Below are positions 15,767 to 24,769 of a stretch of DNA of 64,000 bases, piece by piece. How positions within the stretch are numbered: position 1 is the first letter of the stretch; each line of letters starts with the position of its first letter. Source of the stretch: Massilia aurea. GTDB taxonomy: Bacteria > Pseudomonadota > Gammaproteobacteria > Burkholderiales > Burkholderiaceae_D. The notes beneath the pieces are model-generated. The model had not been told where the DNA came from. It ran no database searches and was given only the letters and a program-made list of their open reading frames with translations. The translations under genes and the position numbers were made by a program. The stretch spans positions 124,001-188,000 of the forward strand of contig NZ_JACHBX010000005.1 of the NCBI RefSeq assembly GCF_014200505.1, read 5' to 3'.

Positions 15767-18165
15767 TCGCGCAGCGCCAGCACTGGCCGCATGCGCATTG
15801 CCGCCAGTGCGTGCCGCAGCGCTGCTGCCAGCACCACGATGCAGGCCAGCGCCAGCCCGATCGCCAGCGTCCAGCCACCCACCGGCGCCTGTTCGGCAAA
15901 GCCGCCCAGATAGCGCCGGATCGCCAGGTACGCCAGCGGCAGACCGATGGCCGCGCCGGCGCCCACCAGCAGCGCGAACTCGCGCGCCACCAGCAGGCCG
16001 ATGGCGCCGTTGCCCGCGCCGTACAGCTTGCGCAGCACGATTTCGCGCGTCCGGCGCTGCACGCTGTAGGCAGCCAGCACATAGATGCCAAAGGCGGCGA
16101 TGGCGCTGGCAATCACGCTGGCCGCGCCCAGGAGCTTGGCCAGGCGCAGGTCATCGGCGTAGAACAGGTCGGACGCCACTTTCTGCATGCGCATCACCGA
16201 CAATGTCTCGTTCGGGAAGTGGCGCGGCCACAGCGCTTCGATGGCCCGCGCCGCCGCATCCGGATCACGGCGGGCGCGCACGATGAACATGCCCACCTGG
16301 TCGCGCACATAGTAGGCAATCGGCGGTTGGGCGTCGCGCGCCGAGCGGTGGCGCAGGTCCGGTGCCACCCCGACGATCTGCATGCCGTTGCCCGATCCGC
16401 CCGGCCTGACGAGGGTCTTGCCAATGGCATCCTCCGGGCTGGCGTAGCCCAGCTTGCGGGCTGCGGACGCATTGATCACCACGCGCCCCGGCTCGTTCTG
16501 CCGGTCGAGTGCCGGATCGTACAGGCGGCCTGCCACCGGCTTGATTCCCAGCACCCCGAAGAATTCGGGGCTGACGGCGTACAGTCCGAGGTCGGCGGCG
16601 ATGCCCCCTTCACGGCGCAGGCTGACGATATTGTGGCCGACGCTGAAGGGCATGTGCGACAGCGCCACGCCGGCAACGTCCGGCAGGCGCGCGATCTCGT
16701 CCCGCAAGGCGCGGATGCGCGGGTCGCGCGCATCGTTCGCGGCTGGCGCCATCAACAGGGGCGTCATGTCGAAGCCGGGATCCAGGGTGCTTGCATGGCG
16801 CGTCTGCCAGGCCACGGCGAGCGTGGTTGCAATCAGGCCCATGGCGGTGGCCAGCTGCACCACGGTGAGCGCGCGCCGCGCCCACAGCCCGCGCGCCGTT
16901 TCGCTGTTGCCGCGGCCGGCCAGCGCCGCGCTGGCGCACACACGCAGCGCCGACCAGGTGGGCCAGGCGCCAGCCAACAGGCCGAGCACCAGGCCAAGCG
17001 CCAGCGTGGCCGCCAGCGCGCCGGGGCTGAACATGCGGTCCAGTTCGCGCTGCACAAGGTCGGAAAACACCGGCAGCAGCAGCCACGCCAGCAACAGGCC
17101 AAGCAGCGTCGCCACCAGGCACACCAGCACCGATTCGGCCAGGAACTGGCGCGCCACGGCCGGCGCCGAGGCGCCCAGCACCTTGCGCACGGCGATTTCA
17201 CGCTGGCGCGCCAGGGTGCGCACGGTGGCCAGGTTGACATAGTTGGTCGCCGCCAGCAGCAGGATCAGGCCGGCCACCGCGGCCAGCCCGAACATTCCCT
17301 GGCGATTGCCGCGCAGTGCAAACGTGCTGTCCAGATCGGGATCGAGATAGGCATCCGCAAGGGGGCTCAGGCGATACTCGATGAAGTCGCGGCCGCCCAG
17401 CGCGGCGACCTGCTCGGCATATTCGCGCCGCACCAGCGATGACTGGCGCAAGCCGCGCCGTACGTTGTCCAGCACTGCTTGCGGATCAGCCCCCGGCAGC
17501 AGTTTGAGGTAGACGCTGCCGGCCGTGAAGCCCCACGACCTTTCCATGCTGCTTCGCGACGCCTCCTTCAGGAATGGCCCCTTGATGCCGGACAGCGCTT
17601 CGTAGGGCGTGGTGGTTGCCGCCGGCTGGTCGGCCAGCACCGCCGCCACGCTGTAGGTCGCGCCATCGCCCTGCAAGGTCGCGCCGACCACGTCGACGCG
17701 GCCGAACAGCTTGATGGCGGTGGCGCGCGTCAGGGCCAGCGCGCCGGGCCGGCTCAGGGCCAGCGTCAGGTCGCCGGCCAGCACCTTCGGTTGAAAGATC
17801 TGCTCGAACGCCGGATCGACCAGGGTCAGGCCGAAGGCGCGCACGTCCTTGCCGACCCGCGCATCGAGCCCGCGCTGCATGAAGGCCGTGGCCAGCACCG
17901 GCTGGCCGCTGGCCAGCGCCGCGTCGCGCGCCGGCATGCTGGCCGTGGCCCACCCGTCGCCCAGCAGCGGCAGGTTCCAGTGTTCCAGCAGCTGGTAGAC
18001 GCGTTCGTGTTGCGGCACGTGCCGATCATACGAAAACGCATGGCGCACCAGCCCAAGCAGCAGGAAGCAGGTCGCGATGCCCACCGCCAGTCCCAGGATG
18101 ACGACGGCCGAATACGAGCGGTCCTTGGCCAGCAGACGCCAGCCGATACGAAAGTCACGCAGCAT
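15763..18165 (-). CDS. MacB-like ABC transporter permease (two FtsX domains)
   Basis: The 800-residue protein follows the pattern helix, large periplasmic domain, three-helix FtsX domain, and then the same again. The first half starts YSAVVILGLAVGIATCFLLLG and has a first FtsX core around residues 275-420 (LAATNYVNLATVRTLARQREIAVRKVLG). The second ends with ASAIAAFGIYVLAAYSVQRR and REIVLRKLYGA. Such proteins act as mechanotransmitters with a separate ATPase and adaptor. It is the last gene of the MFP-ATPase-permease operon and starts 10 bp after the ATPase. Confidence 0.9.
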   Translation of the reverse strand: MLRDFRIGWRLLAKDRSYSAVVILGLAVGIATCFLLLGLVRHAFSYDRHVPQHERVYQLLEHWNLPLLGDGWATASMPARDAALASGQPVLATAFMQRGLDARVGKDVRAFGLTLVDPAFEQIFQPKVLAGDLTLALSRPGALALTRATAIKLFGRVDVVGATLQGDGATYSVAAVLADQPAATTTPYEALSGIKGPFLKEASRSSMERSWGFTAGSVYLKLLPGADPQAVLDNVRRGLRQSSLVRREYAEQVAALGGRDFIEYRLSPLADAYLDPDLDSTFALRGNRQGMFGLAAVAGLILLLAATNYVNLATVRTLARQREIAVRKVLGASAPAVARQFLAESVLVCLVATLLGLLLAWLLLPVFSDLVQRELDRMFSPGALAATLALGLVLGLLAGAWPTWSALRVCASAALAGRGNSETARGLWARRALTVVQLATAMGLIATTLAVAWQTRHASTLDPGFDMTPLLMAPAANDARDPRIRALRDEIARLPDVAGVALSHMPFSVGHNIVSLRREGGIAADLGLYAVSPEFFGVLGIKPVAGRLYDPALDRQNEPGRVVINASAARKLGYASPEDAIGKTLVRPGGSGNGMQIVGVAPDLRHRSARDAQPPIAYYVRDQVGMFIVRARRDPDAAARAIEALWPRHFPNETLSVMRMQKVASDLFYADDLRLAKLLGAASVIASAIAAFGIYVLAAYSVQRRTREIVLRKLYGAGNGAIGLLVAREFALLVGAGAAIGLPLAYLAIRRYLGGFAEQAPVGGWTLAIGLALACIVVLAAALRHALAAMRMRPVLALRD

Positions 18166-18175
18166 GCCGGTCTCC

Positions 18176-18856
18176 TTACGCCGCGCGCAGCGCGTCGACC
18201 ACGATGCGCCCGTCGAGCAGGTGCAGCGTGCGCGAGGCCTGCGCCGCGTGGGCGGGCGAGTGGGTCACCATGACAACCGTCGTGCCTTCGGCATTGATGG
18301 TGCGCAGCAGGCGCATCACCTCGTCGCCGTGCGCGGTATCGAGGTTGCCCGTCGGTTCATCGGCCAGCAGCATCGACGGCCTGGCCACGAGTGCGCGCGC
18401 GATCGCCACGCGCTGCTGCTGGCCGCCCGACAATTGCGACGGACGGTGCCCGCTGCGGTGGCTGATGCCAAGGCGTTCGAGCATCGCGCCCACGCGGCGG
18501 CGCCGTTCGGCAGCCGGGGTGCCCGTGTATTCGAGCGCCAGTTCGACATTCTCGAACACGCACAGTTCTTCGATCAGGTTAAAGCTCTGGAAAATGAAAC
18601 CGACCGCGCCGCGGCGCAGCGCGTTCAGGCGCGCCTCGCTCCAGCCGGCGACATTCTGGCCATCGAACCAGTAGTCGCCCGACGTCGGCACATCGAGCAG
18701 TCCGAGCACGCCAAGCAGGGTGGATTTGCCGCAGCCGGATGGACCGGTGATGGCGACGTATTCGCCGGCGCCGATCTCGAGATCGATGCGGTCCAGGGCC
18801 GTGGTGCGGACTTCGCCGGCCACGTGGATCTTGGTAACGCCTGAGAGCTTGAGCAT
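18176..18856 (-). CDS. ABC transporter ATP-binding protein (MacB/LolD type)
   Basis: The 226-residue ATPase has Walker A GPSGCGKST, a Q-loop in FIFQSFNL, signature LSGGQQQR, Walker B LLADEPTGNLD and the H-loop VTHS. The NLD after the Walker B Glu and the length are typical of the LolD/MacB subfamily that works with FtsX-type permeases. It lies between the adaptor and permease genes on the same strand. Confidence 0.93.
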   Translation of the reverse strand: MLKLSGVTKIHVAGEVRTTALDRIDLEIGAGEYVAITGPSGCGKSTLLGVLGLLDVPTSGDYWFDGQNVAGWSEARLNALRRGAVGFIFQSFNLIEELCVFENVELALEYTGTPAAERRRRVGAMLERLGISHRSGHRPSQLSGGQQQRVAIARALVARPSMLLADEPTGNLDTAHGDEVMRLLRTINAEGTTVVMVTHSPAHAAQASRTLHLLDGRIVVDALRAA

Positions 18857-18895
18857 GTAAATTCCTGGTTGATGGTGGGGATGATAAACGCTGGA

Positions 18896-20146
18896 CTAAT
18901 GTGTCAGCCGCAGCCGCTCGGTCTTGCCGAAGGCGTCGTAGCCGGACACGATGACCTGTTCGCCTGCCGCCAGGCCGGCGAGTACTTCGACCTGCGTATT
19001 GCTGCGCCGCCCCAGGCGCACGGCGCGCCGCTCGGCATGGCCGCCATCGGGCGCGACCACGAACACCCAGGCGCCGCCGCCGTCGTTGGCAAACGCGCCG
19101 TTGGGCAGCAACAGGGCCTTTGCCGACTGGCCGAGCGTGAGCTGCACGTCCATGCCCTGGCCGGGGCTGATCACGGCCGGCTGGCCGCGCACGAATGCCA
19201 GTTCGGCGGTGAAGCGGCCTTCCTTGATCTGCGGGTAGACGGTCAGCACTTCCAGCGGCCAGCTCTGGCCATCCTGTACCAGCCGGCCCTGGCGGCCGGG
19301 CGCAATGCGGCTCAGGTAAAACTCGTCGACCTGCGCGCGCAGCTTGAAGCGGTTCGGATCGTCGATGCGGCCGATGGCCTGGTCCTGGCGCACGGCTTGC
19401 CCGACCAGCAGGCGAAAGTCGGTCAGCACGCCGGCGCTGGGCGCGCGCACGGCCAGCGCATCGACGGTGGCGCCCACCAACGCCAGGCCCGAGGCCAGGC
19501 CGTCGATCGCCCCCTCCATCTGCGTCAACGCGCGCCGGCGCACGCTTTGTTCGAGGTCGATGCCGCGCTGTTCCTGGGCCAGCAGATGACGCGCCTGCGT
19601 GAGCTTGTCGTGCGATTCTTCCAGCGCCACCGCCGAGATGAACCCCTTGCCGGCAAGCTGGCTGCTGCGCGCGTACTGCTTCTCGGCCTGCGTGAGCGCG
19701 AACGTCAGTTCGCTCAGGCGCCGCCCGTAGTCGAGGCGCACTGCCTCTTGCGCTACCTGCAGATTGGCCAGGTTGGAAATTTGCTGCGCGTGCTCCGCCT
19801 GGCGCGCCAGCAGGTCAAGGTTGCGCTGCGGGTTCGACAGGCGGAACAGCAGGTCGCCTTTCTTGACGGCCTGCCCGTCGCGCGCAAACACTTCTTCGAC
19901 CCGCCCCGATTCGACCGCATCGAGCATGATCGAATTGAGTGGTTCGGCCAGCGCGCGCACGACGATCTCGTCGCGAAACACGCCGGCAGCGACGCTGGCA
20001 ATGCGCACGTCGCGCGTTTCGACTTCCAGGCCGCGCGGCAGCAGCTGCCATAGCAGCCAGGCGACAAGGCAGCCGGCAAGCGGCAGGGCAAGCAGCAGGG
20101 CAAAGCGTGCTGCGCGCAGCCCGGGACGTTGTGGGAGCGGGGTGTC
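18896..20146 (-). CDS. Periplasmic adaptor protein (HlyD/MacA family)
   Basis: The protein has one N-terminal membrane anchor (FALLLALPLAGCLVAWLLW), two lipoyl half-motifs (VFARDGQAVKKGDLLFRLSN and RAPSAGVLTDFRLLVGQ) around a coiled-coil hairpin (about residues 110-220), and beta-barrel segments after it. ATG 20146 (416 residues) is chosen over 20188 because the sigma-54 promoter at 20200-20215 would start transcription at about 20189, leaving the longer form without a leader. First gene of the operon. Confidence 0.88.
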   Translation of the reverse strand, partial: DTPLPQRPGLRAARFALLLALPLAGCLVAWLLWQLLPRGLEVETRDVRIASVAAGVFRDEIVVRALAEPLNSIMLDAVESGRVEEVFARDGQAVKKGDLLFRLSNPQRNLDLLARQAEHAQQISNLANLQVAQEAVRLDYGRRLSELTFALTQAEKQYARSSQLAGKGFISAVALEESHDKLTQARHLLAQEQRGIDLEQSVRRRALTQMEGAIDGLASGLALVGATVDALAVRAPSAGVLTDFRLLVGQAVRQDQAIGRIDDPNRFKLRAQVDEFYLSRIAPGRQGRLVQDGQSWPLEVLTVYPQIKEGRFTAELAFVRGQPAVISPGQGMDVQLTLGQSAKALLLPNGAFANDGGGAWVFVVAPDGGHAERRAVRLGRRSNTQVEVLAGLAAGEQVIVSGYDAFGKTERLRLTH

Positions 20147-20199
20147 CATGGCGACGCCGGTGACGGCGGGGTGGGAAATGTGGTCCATGCCAGCCTCAT

Positions 20200-20215
20200 T
20201 GCAAACGCCGTGCCA
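20200..20215 (-). promoter_or_regulatory. Sigma-54 promoter of the ABC transporter operon
   Basis: On the minus strand TGGCAC-GGCGT-TTGCA matches the -24/-12 consensus (TGGCAC-N5-TTGCA) at every position. The predicted start of transcription is near 20189. An NtrC-family activator gene lies divergently, and its likely binding sites are 50-100 bp upstream. Confidence 0.85.
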
Positions 20216-20254
20216 TGGTGTTTTTCCGGCCCCTTCGGCCGTGTTTCAGGCAGA

Positions 20255-20274
20255 ACTGTCCGGTTCCGGACAGT
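20255..20274. promoter_or_regulatory. Perfect palindrome, upstream activator site 1
   Basis: ACTGTCCGG TT CCGGACAGT is a perfect 20-bp inverted repeat. Its centre is about 75 bp upstream of the predicted sigma-54 start, the usual enhancer distance for NtrC-type activators. Confidence 0.75.
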
Positions 20275-20277
20275 GGC

Positions 20278-20297
20278 AGTGTGCGTATCCGGACAGG
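20278..20297. promoter_or_regulatory. Imperfect palindrome, upstream activator site 2
   Basis: AGTGTGCGTATCCGGACAGG matches site 1 at 15 of 20 positions, with the CCGGACAG half intact. Its centre is 23 bp from that of site 1, about two helical turns, which would let activator dimers bind side by side. Confidence 0.6.
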
Positions 20298-20368
20298 TGG
20301 CCGGATGGACCCGCACGGGCACGACCGGCGCTGCTAAAATGCCCGTTGACCTGCCCACCCCGACCTCC

Positions 20369-21700
20369 ATGCCTGACTCCACCGCGCGCATCCTCATTCT
20401 CGACGACGACCCTGACGTCGCCTGCGCCGCACAGATGCTGCTGCGTCGGCGCCACGGGGCGGTGACCACGCTGGACGATCCGGCGCGCCTGGCGCCCGCA
20501 CTGGCCGCAGGTGTGCCCGACGTGGTGTTGCTCGACCTGAACTTCACGCCAGGGCGCGTCGATGGCGGCGAAGGCCTGGCCGTGCTGGACCGCCTGCGCG
20601 CCCTGGCGCAGCCGCCAGCGGTCATCGTGTTGACTGCGTACGCCGACGTGCCGCTGGCGGTCGAAGCGCTCAAGCGCGGCGCGACGGATTTCATCACCAA
20701 GCCCTGGGACAATGCGCGTCTGCTGGCGGCAGTGGATGCGGCACTCGCGCGCCGCGCGGGCAGCAAACCTGCAGCATCGACGGACTGCCTGATGGGCGAT
20801 TCGCCCGCGATGCGCGACGTGAAAGCGATGATCGCCAGCGTGGCGCCGACCGAGGCCAACGTGATGGTGCTGGGCGAGAACGGCGTGGGCAAGGAACTGG
20901 TGGCGCGCGCCATCCACGCCGCCTCGCGCCGCGCCGCCGCGACTTTCCTGGCGGTGGACATGGGCGCCTTGCCGGAAGCGACGTTCGAGAGCGAATTGTT
21001 CGGCCACCGCCGTGGATCGTTCACCGATGCGAAGGCCGACCGCGCCGGCCGCTTCCAGGCCGCGCAGGGCGGCACGCTGTTCCTCGACGAGATCGGCAAC
21101 CTGGCGCTTGGCGCGCAGGCCAAGCTGTTGACGGTGCTCGAACGGCGCCAGGTAACGCCGCTGGGCGCCGACCGTCCCGAGCCAATCGATGTGCGCATCG
21201 TCAGCGCCACCAATCTCGACGAAGCGCGCATGTTCGACGCAGCCGTATTTCGCACCGATCTGCTGTTTCGCCTGAATACCATCGTGATCCGCGTGCCGTC
21301 GCTGCGCGAGCGCCAGGGCGATATTCCGGGACTGCTGCATCACTACCTGTCGCTGTATGAACAGCAGTACGGCCGGCCCGTGCGCGAACTGGCGCCCGGC
21401 GCGCTCGACCGCCTGGTTGCGTACGACTGGCCCGGCAATGTGCGCGCACTGCGCCATGCCTGCGAGCGCGCCGTGATTCTCGGGAGCCGGCCCGACTATC
21501 ACGTCGACGACTTCCGGCTGGTCGCACCGGCGAGCGCGGTGGCGCCGGCAGGCGGCGCGGACTTCAAGCTCGGCGCGCTGGAACGCGACACCATCGCCGC
21601 TGCCATGGCGCAGGCCGGCGGCAATATCAGCCTGGCCGCGCGCCTGCTGGGCCTGAGCCGCGCGGCGCTGTACCGCAAGCTGGGCAAGCATGGCATCTGA
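20369..21700 (+). CDS. NtrC-family sigma-54-dependent response regulator
   Basis: The protein has a receiver domain (Asp in VVLLDLNFTPG), an AAA+ domain with Walker A GENGVGKE, Walker B GGTLFLDEIGNL and an arginine finger region, and a Fis-type helix-turn-helix at the C-terminus (GGNISLAARLLGLSRAALYRKL). The sigma-54 contact loop usually written GAFTGA reads GSFTDA. ATG 20369 (443 residues) begins right before the receiver; an in-frame ATG at 20339 would add ten residues and cannot be excluded. It faces the ABC operon, whose promoter it very likely activates. Confidence 0.92.
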   Translation: MPDSTARILILDDDPDVACAAQMLLRRRHGAVTTLDDPARLAPALAAGVPDVVLLDLNFTPGRVDGGEGLAVLDRLRALAQPPAVIVLTAYADVPLAVEALKRGATDFITKPWDNARLLAAVDAALARRAGSKPAASTDCLMGDSPAMRDVKAMIASVAPTEANVMVLGENGVGKELVARAIHAASRRAAATFLAVDMGALPEATFESELFGHRRGSFTDAKADRAGRFQAAQGGTLFLDEIGNLALGAQAKLLTVLERRQVTPLGADRPEPIDVRIVSATNLDEARMFDAAVFRTDLLFRLNTIVIRVPSLRERQGDIPGLLHHYLSLYEQQYGRPVRELAPGALDRLVAYDWPGNVRALRHACERAVILGSRPDYHVDDFRLVAPASAVAPAGGADFKLGALERDTIAAAMAQAGGNISLAARLLGLSRAALYRKLGKHGI

Positions 21701-22907
21701 TACCCGCCCCCACGCGGCCATCGCGATCGCTCTGGCCGGGATGCTGGCGCTGGCGTTTGGCGCCGGCATGTCGCTGGACTCGCCGCGCGTGCTGGTGTTG
21801 TGCGCACTGGCCGGCGTGCCCTTGCTGGCGCTGCTGTGGTGGTGCCTCGGTCGCCTGGCACGCGCCGGGTGCCTGCCGGTGACCGAGGCGCCGCCGGCAA
21901 TCGGCATCGAGCAGCGCGCACTGCTGGCCAATGCGCTGGCGTTCGAGGCGCGGCTCGAGCACGCGCCCATTGCATTGTTCTGCATCGATGGCGTCCAGGT
22001 CGCACCCCTCAATGCCAGCGCACGCAAGCTGGTCGCGCCGGGCCGGGCCGCCGATCCGGGCGCGTTGTATGGGCAGCTGGCCGCGCAGGCGGATGGACGG
22101 CGTTTGATCGACTTCGACACCGAACGCGGCGTCGAGCGGGCATTGGTTGCCGTGTCGATGCTGACGCTGCACGGCGCGCCGCAGCGCCTGGCCGCCCTGA
22201 TGCCGGTGGAGAGCGAACTGGAAGCCGAGGCGCTGGGCGCCTGGCGCCAGCTGGTGCACGTGCTGACCCACGAGATCATGAATTCGCTCACGCCGATCGC
22301 CTCGCTGTCGCGCACCGCGCACGATCTGGTGGCTGAATTTCAAGCCAGTCTGCCGGCCGACGTTGGCGCCGATCTGACGACGGCGCTCGACGCGATCAAT
22401 CGCCGTGCAGACAGCTTGGTGACATTTGTCGCCAGCTACCGCAGCCTGTCGAACGTACCGCCCGCGCAGCCCGAGCGCGTGCGCATCGAGGACCTGTTCG
22501 CGCGCGTCGCCGCGCTGGTGGCGCCGGCCTGGCGCGCACGCGGCGGCACGCTCGTGTTCTCGGCCCTGCCAGCGTCACTGGAACTGATGGCCGATCCGGG
22601 ACAGCTGGAACAGGCCCTCATCAACCTGCTCAAGAATGCATTCGAGGCGACCGCATCGAACGGAGGCAGCGCCTGGGTCGAGGCGCGCCTGGTGCGAGGT
22701 AGCCGCCTGCATATCACCGTGCGCGATGACGGCCCGGGCGTGCCCGATGCGCTGGTCGCGCATATCTTCACGCCGTTCTTCACGACCAAAAAGCAGGGCG
22801 GGGGCATCGGGCTGGCGATGGTGCGGCACCTGATCCATGAAAATGGCGGCGCCGTGCGGTATGCGAAGTCGGTCGGGCCAGGCGCCCGCTTCGTGATCAG
22901 TTTCTAA
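21690..22907 (+). CDS. Membrane-bound sensor histidine kinase, partner of the NtrC-type regulator
   Basis: The 405-residue protein overlaps the regulator gene by 11 bp. Two membrane segments with almost no loop between them lie in residues 10-55 (IAIALAGMLALAFGAG, VLVLCALAGVPLLALLWW), then a PAS-like region, a HisKA helix with His in VLTHEIMNSLTP, and a HATPase domain (LINLLKNAFEAT, DDGPGVPD, GGGIGLAMV). The lack of a periplasmic loop suggests it senses the membrane or a cytoplasmic signal. PAS-HisKA kinases of this NtrB/NtrY layout commonly work with NtrC-type partners. Confidence 0.9.
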   Translation: MASDTRPHAAIAIALAGMLALAFGAGMSLDSPRVLVLCALAGVPLLALLWWCLGRLARAGCLPVTEAPPAIGIEQRALLANALAFEARLEHAPIALFCIDGVQVAPLNASARKLVAPGRAADPGALYGQLAAQADGRRLIDFDTERGVERALVAVSMLTLHGAPQRLAALMPVESELEAEALGAWRQLVHVLTHEIMNSLTPIASLSRTAHDLVAEFQASLPADVGADLTTALDAINRRADSLVTFVASYRSLSNVPPAQPERVRIEDLFARVAALVAPAWRARGGTLVFSALPASLELMADPGQLEQALINLLKNAFEATASNGGSAWVEARLVRGSRLHITVRDDGPGVPDALVAHIFTPFFTTKKQGGGIGLAMVRHLIHENGGAVRYAKSVGPGARFVISF

Positions 22908-23014
22908 TTCACTGCTAGATAGACAAAAACATGGTCATCACGGTTTCGCCAAACAAGTGTCACTTGCTGGTGAAGTGGTTGTAGACGGTGTACTTTTATT
23001 GAATCGACGATCTC

Positions 23015-24085
23015 ATGCGCCTGCTTATCGGCATCATTTTTCTGGGAGCTCTCGCTACCATGGCAATCTGTACCCCTGTCTCTGCAACGACGACCGCGCC
23101 AATCTCGCCTCAATACCACGACGGTAAATACCGCAATCCGGTCGCCATGCACAAGCTGGGTGCCGGCGGCATTGCCAAGCTGTGGTGGGCTTTCCTGTTC
23201 GACAAGCGGGCCGGGACCACGCCACAGCAGGCGGTGCCGGTGCAGCCGCTGACCCGGGCGGCACTGCTGGCCGCGCCCGACAACACGCTGTACCGCCTCG
23301 GCCACTCGACGATGCTGATCAAGCTCGCCGGTGAGTTCTACCTGACCGACCCCGTGTTCTCGCAGCGTGCATCGCCCGTGCAGTGGTTCGGCCCGGCGCG
23401 CTTTCATGCGCCGCCCATCTCGATTGACGAACTGCCGCCCATCAAGGCGATCATCCTGTCGCACGACCATTACGATCACCTCGACTACGCGGCGATCATG
23501 GCGCTGGCGCCGAAGACGTCGGTGTTCCTCACGCCCTTGGGCGTGGGCGACCGGCTGGTCGACTGGGGCATCGATCGCGCCAAAGTGCGCCAGTTCGACT
23601 GGTGGCAGGACGCCGAGATCGACGGCGTGCACTTCGTCGCGACGCCGGCCCAGCACTTCTCGGGGCGCGGGCCGCTCGACGGCAACTCGACGCTGTGGGC
23701 GTCATGGGTGATCCGGCACGACGACCTGCGCCTGTTCTTCAGCGGGGACACTGGCTATTTCAAGGGCTTCAAGGAGATCGGCGCCAGGTACGGACCATTC
23801 GACATGGCGCTGATTGAAACCGGCGCCTACGACAAGCTCTGGCCGGACATCCACATGCAGCCGGAAGAAACGCTGCAGGCGTTTGTCGACCTGAACGCAG
23901 CCTGGCTGCTGCCGATGCATAACGGGACGTTCGACCTGGCGCTGCACCGCTGGCAGGAGCCGCTCGACCGGATCGAGACGCTGGCTGATGATCGGGGCAT
24001 CAAGCTGGCCACGCCGGAGATGGGCGAAGCACTGAGCTTGACGCAGCCGCATGCCGGCGGGCGCTGGTGGCATGGCCTCAAGTGA
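23015..24085 (+). CDS. Exported MBL-fold metallohydrolase (NAPE-PLD/UlaG-like)
   Basis: The 356-residue protein has an N-terminal signal peptide (LLIGIIFLGALATMA) and the metallo-beta-lactamase metal motif SHDHYDHLD near residue 150, with later ligands in TPAQHFSGR and SGDTGYF, and a final His in LPMHNGTFDLA. This spacing is that of the NAPE-PLD-like/UlaG-like branch, which cleaves phosphodiester or lactone bonds. The substrate is unknown. Its stop abuts the stop of the facing gene. Confidence 0.85.
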   Translation: MRLLIGIIFLGALATMAICTPVSATTTAPISPQYHDGKYRNPVAMHKLGAGGIAKLWWAFLFDKRAGTTPQQAVPVQPLTRAALLAAPDNTLYRLGHSTMLIKLAGEFYLTDPVFSQRASPVQWFGPARFHAPPISIDELPPIKAIILSHDHYDHLDYAAIMALAPKTSVFLTPLGVGDRLVDWGIDRAKVRQFDWWQDAEIDGVHFVATPAQHFSGRGPLDGNSTLWASWVIRHDDLRLFFSGDTGYFKGFKEIGARYGPFDMALIETGAYDKLWPDIHMQPEETLQAFVDLNAAWLLPMHNGTFDLALHRWQEPLDRIETLADDRGIKLATPEMGEALSLTQPHAGGRWWHGLK

Positions 24086-24769
24086 TCACGCGCCGCAGTG
24101 CGCCAGTGTTGTATCGAACCAGCCGTGAGCCTTGCAGGTGCCCTGCACCAGCGCACGCACCCGTGCCACGCGCGTGGCATACGCTGCGGGCTGCCTGACA
24201 GGATGGTACGCGTTGGGTGCCTTGATCATGGCAACCAGGCCAATGAATTCTTCTTCGCTGGTCTGTTCCAGCGACTTGCCGAGATAATTCCGGGACGCCG
24301 CTGACAAGCCCATGATCTGCCTGCCGTTGTGCGTTCCCAAATAGACATGGGTGGTGTACAGCGCCAGTTGTCGCGCCTTGGACAGCCTGGCATCGAGCAC
24401 CACGGCCATCGCATCACGGCCCAGATCGATCCGTTTGCAGCATGCGAAGACGCCGCGGTACAGGGCCTGCAACGCGCCGCCAGCCCCGCCCAGGTCCGCA
24501 CCTTCGAGGTAGACGTCGCGCGCGACCGCGCCCGAGATCGTCGCAAAGCCCTGGCCGCTGGTCAGGCTCACGCCGTGGTGTACGAAGAAGGCAGGATCTT
24601 CGACTCGCAGCAGGATCTGCGTCTGCCGCGCGGACAGGGGCGCGTCAGCGATTGCAGGCATGTGCGCAGTGACAGTGTCAAAGGTGGCCCAGGCCCAGAT
24701 GACGACAAGGAGCAGATAGCCCGCCACCATCGCGGGCAGGATCGACAGCCAACGGGTTCGTCGTCGCAT
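24086..24769 (-). CDS. GT51-like peptidoglycan transglycosylase domain protein with altered motif
   Basis: ATG 24769 overlaps the TGA of the upstream gene (TGATG), so translation is probably coupled. The 227-residue protein has one N-terminal membrane span (ILPAMVAGYLLLVVIWAWA) and a short GT51 domain: catalytic Glu in RVEDPAFFVHHG, then GFATISGAVARDVYL where the family has GGSTITQQ, then LYTTHVYLGTHNGRQIMGL and ASRNYLGKS. There is no transpeptidase domain. Loss of the Gln pair makes normal polymerase activity uncertain; it may act on a variant glycan or be regulatory. Last gene of the BlaI-led operon. Confidence 0.7.
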   Translation of the reverse strand: MRRRTRWLSILPAMVAGYLLLVVIWAWATFDTVTAHMPAIADAPLSARQTQILLRVEDPAFFVHHGVSLTSGQGFATISGAVARDVYLEGADLGGAGGALQALYRGVFACCKRIDLGRDAMAVVLDARLSKARQLALYTTHVYLGTHNGRQIMGLSAASRNYLGKSLEQTSEEEFIGLVAMIKAPNAYHPVRQPAAYATRVARVRALVQGTCKAHGWFDTTLAHCGA

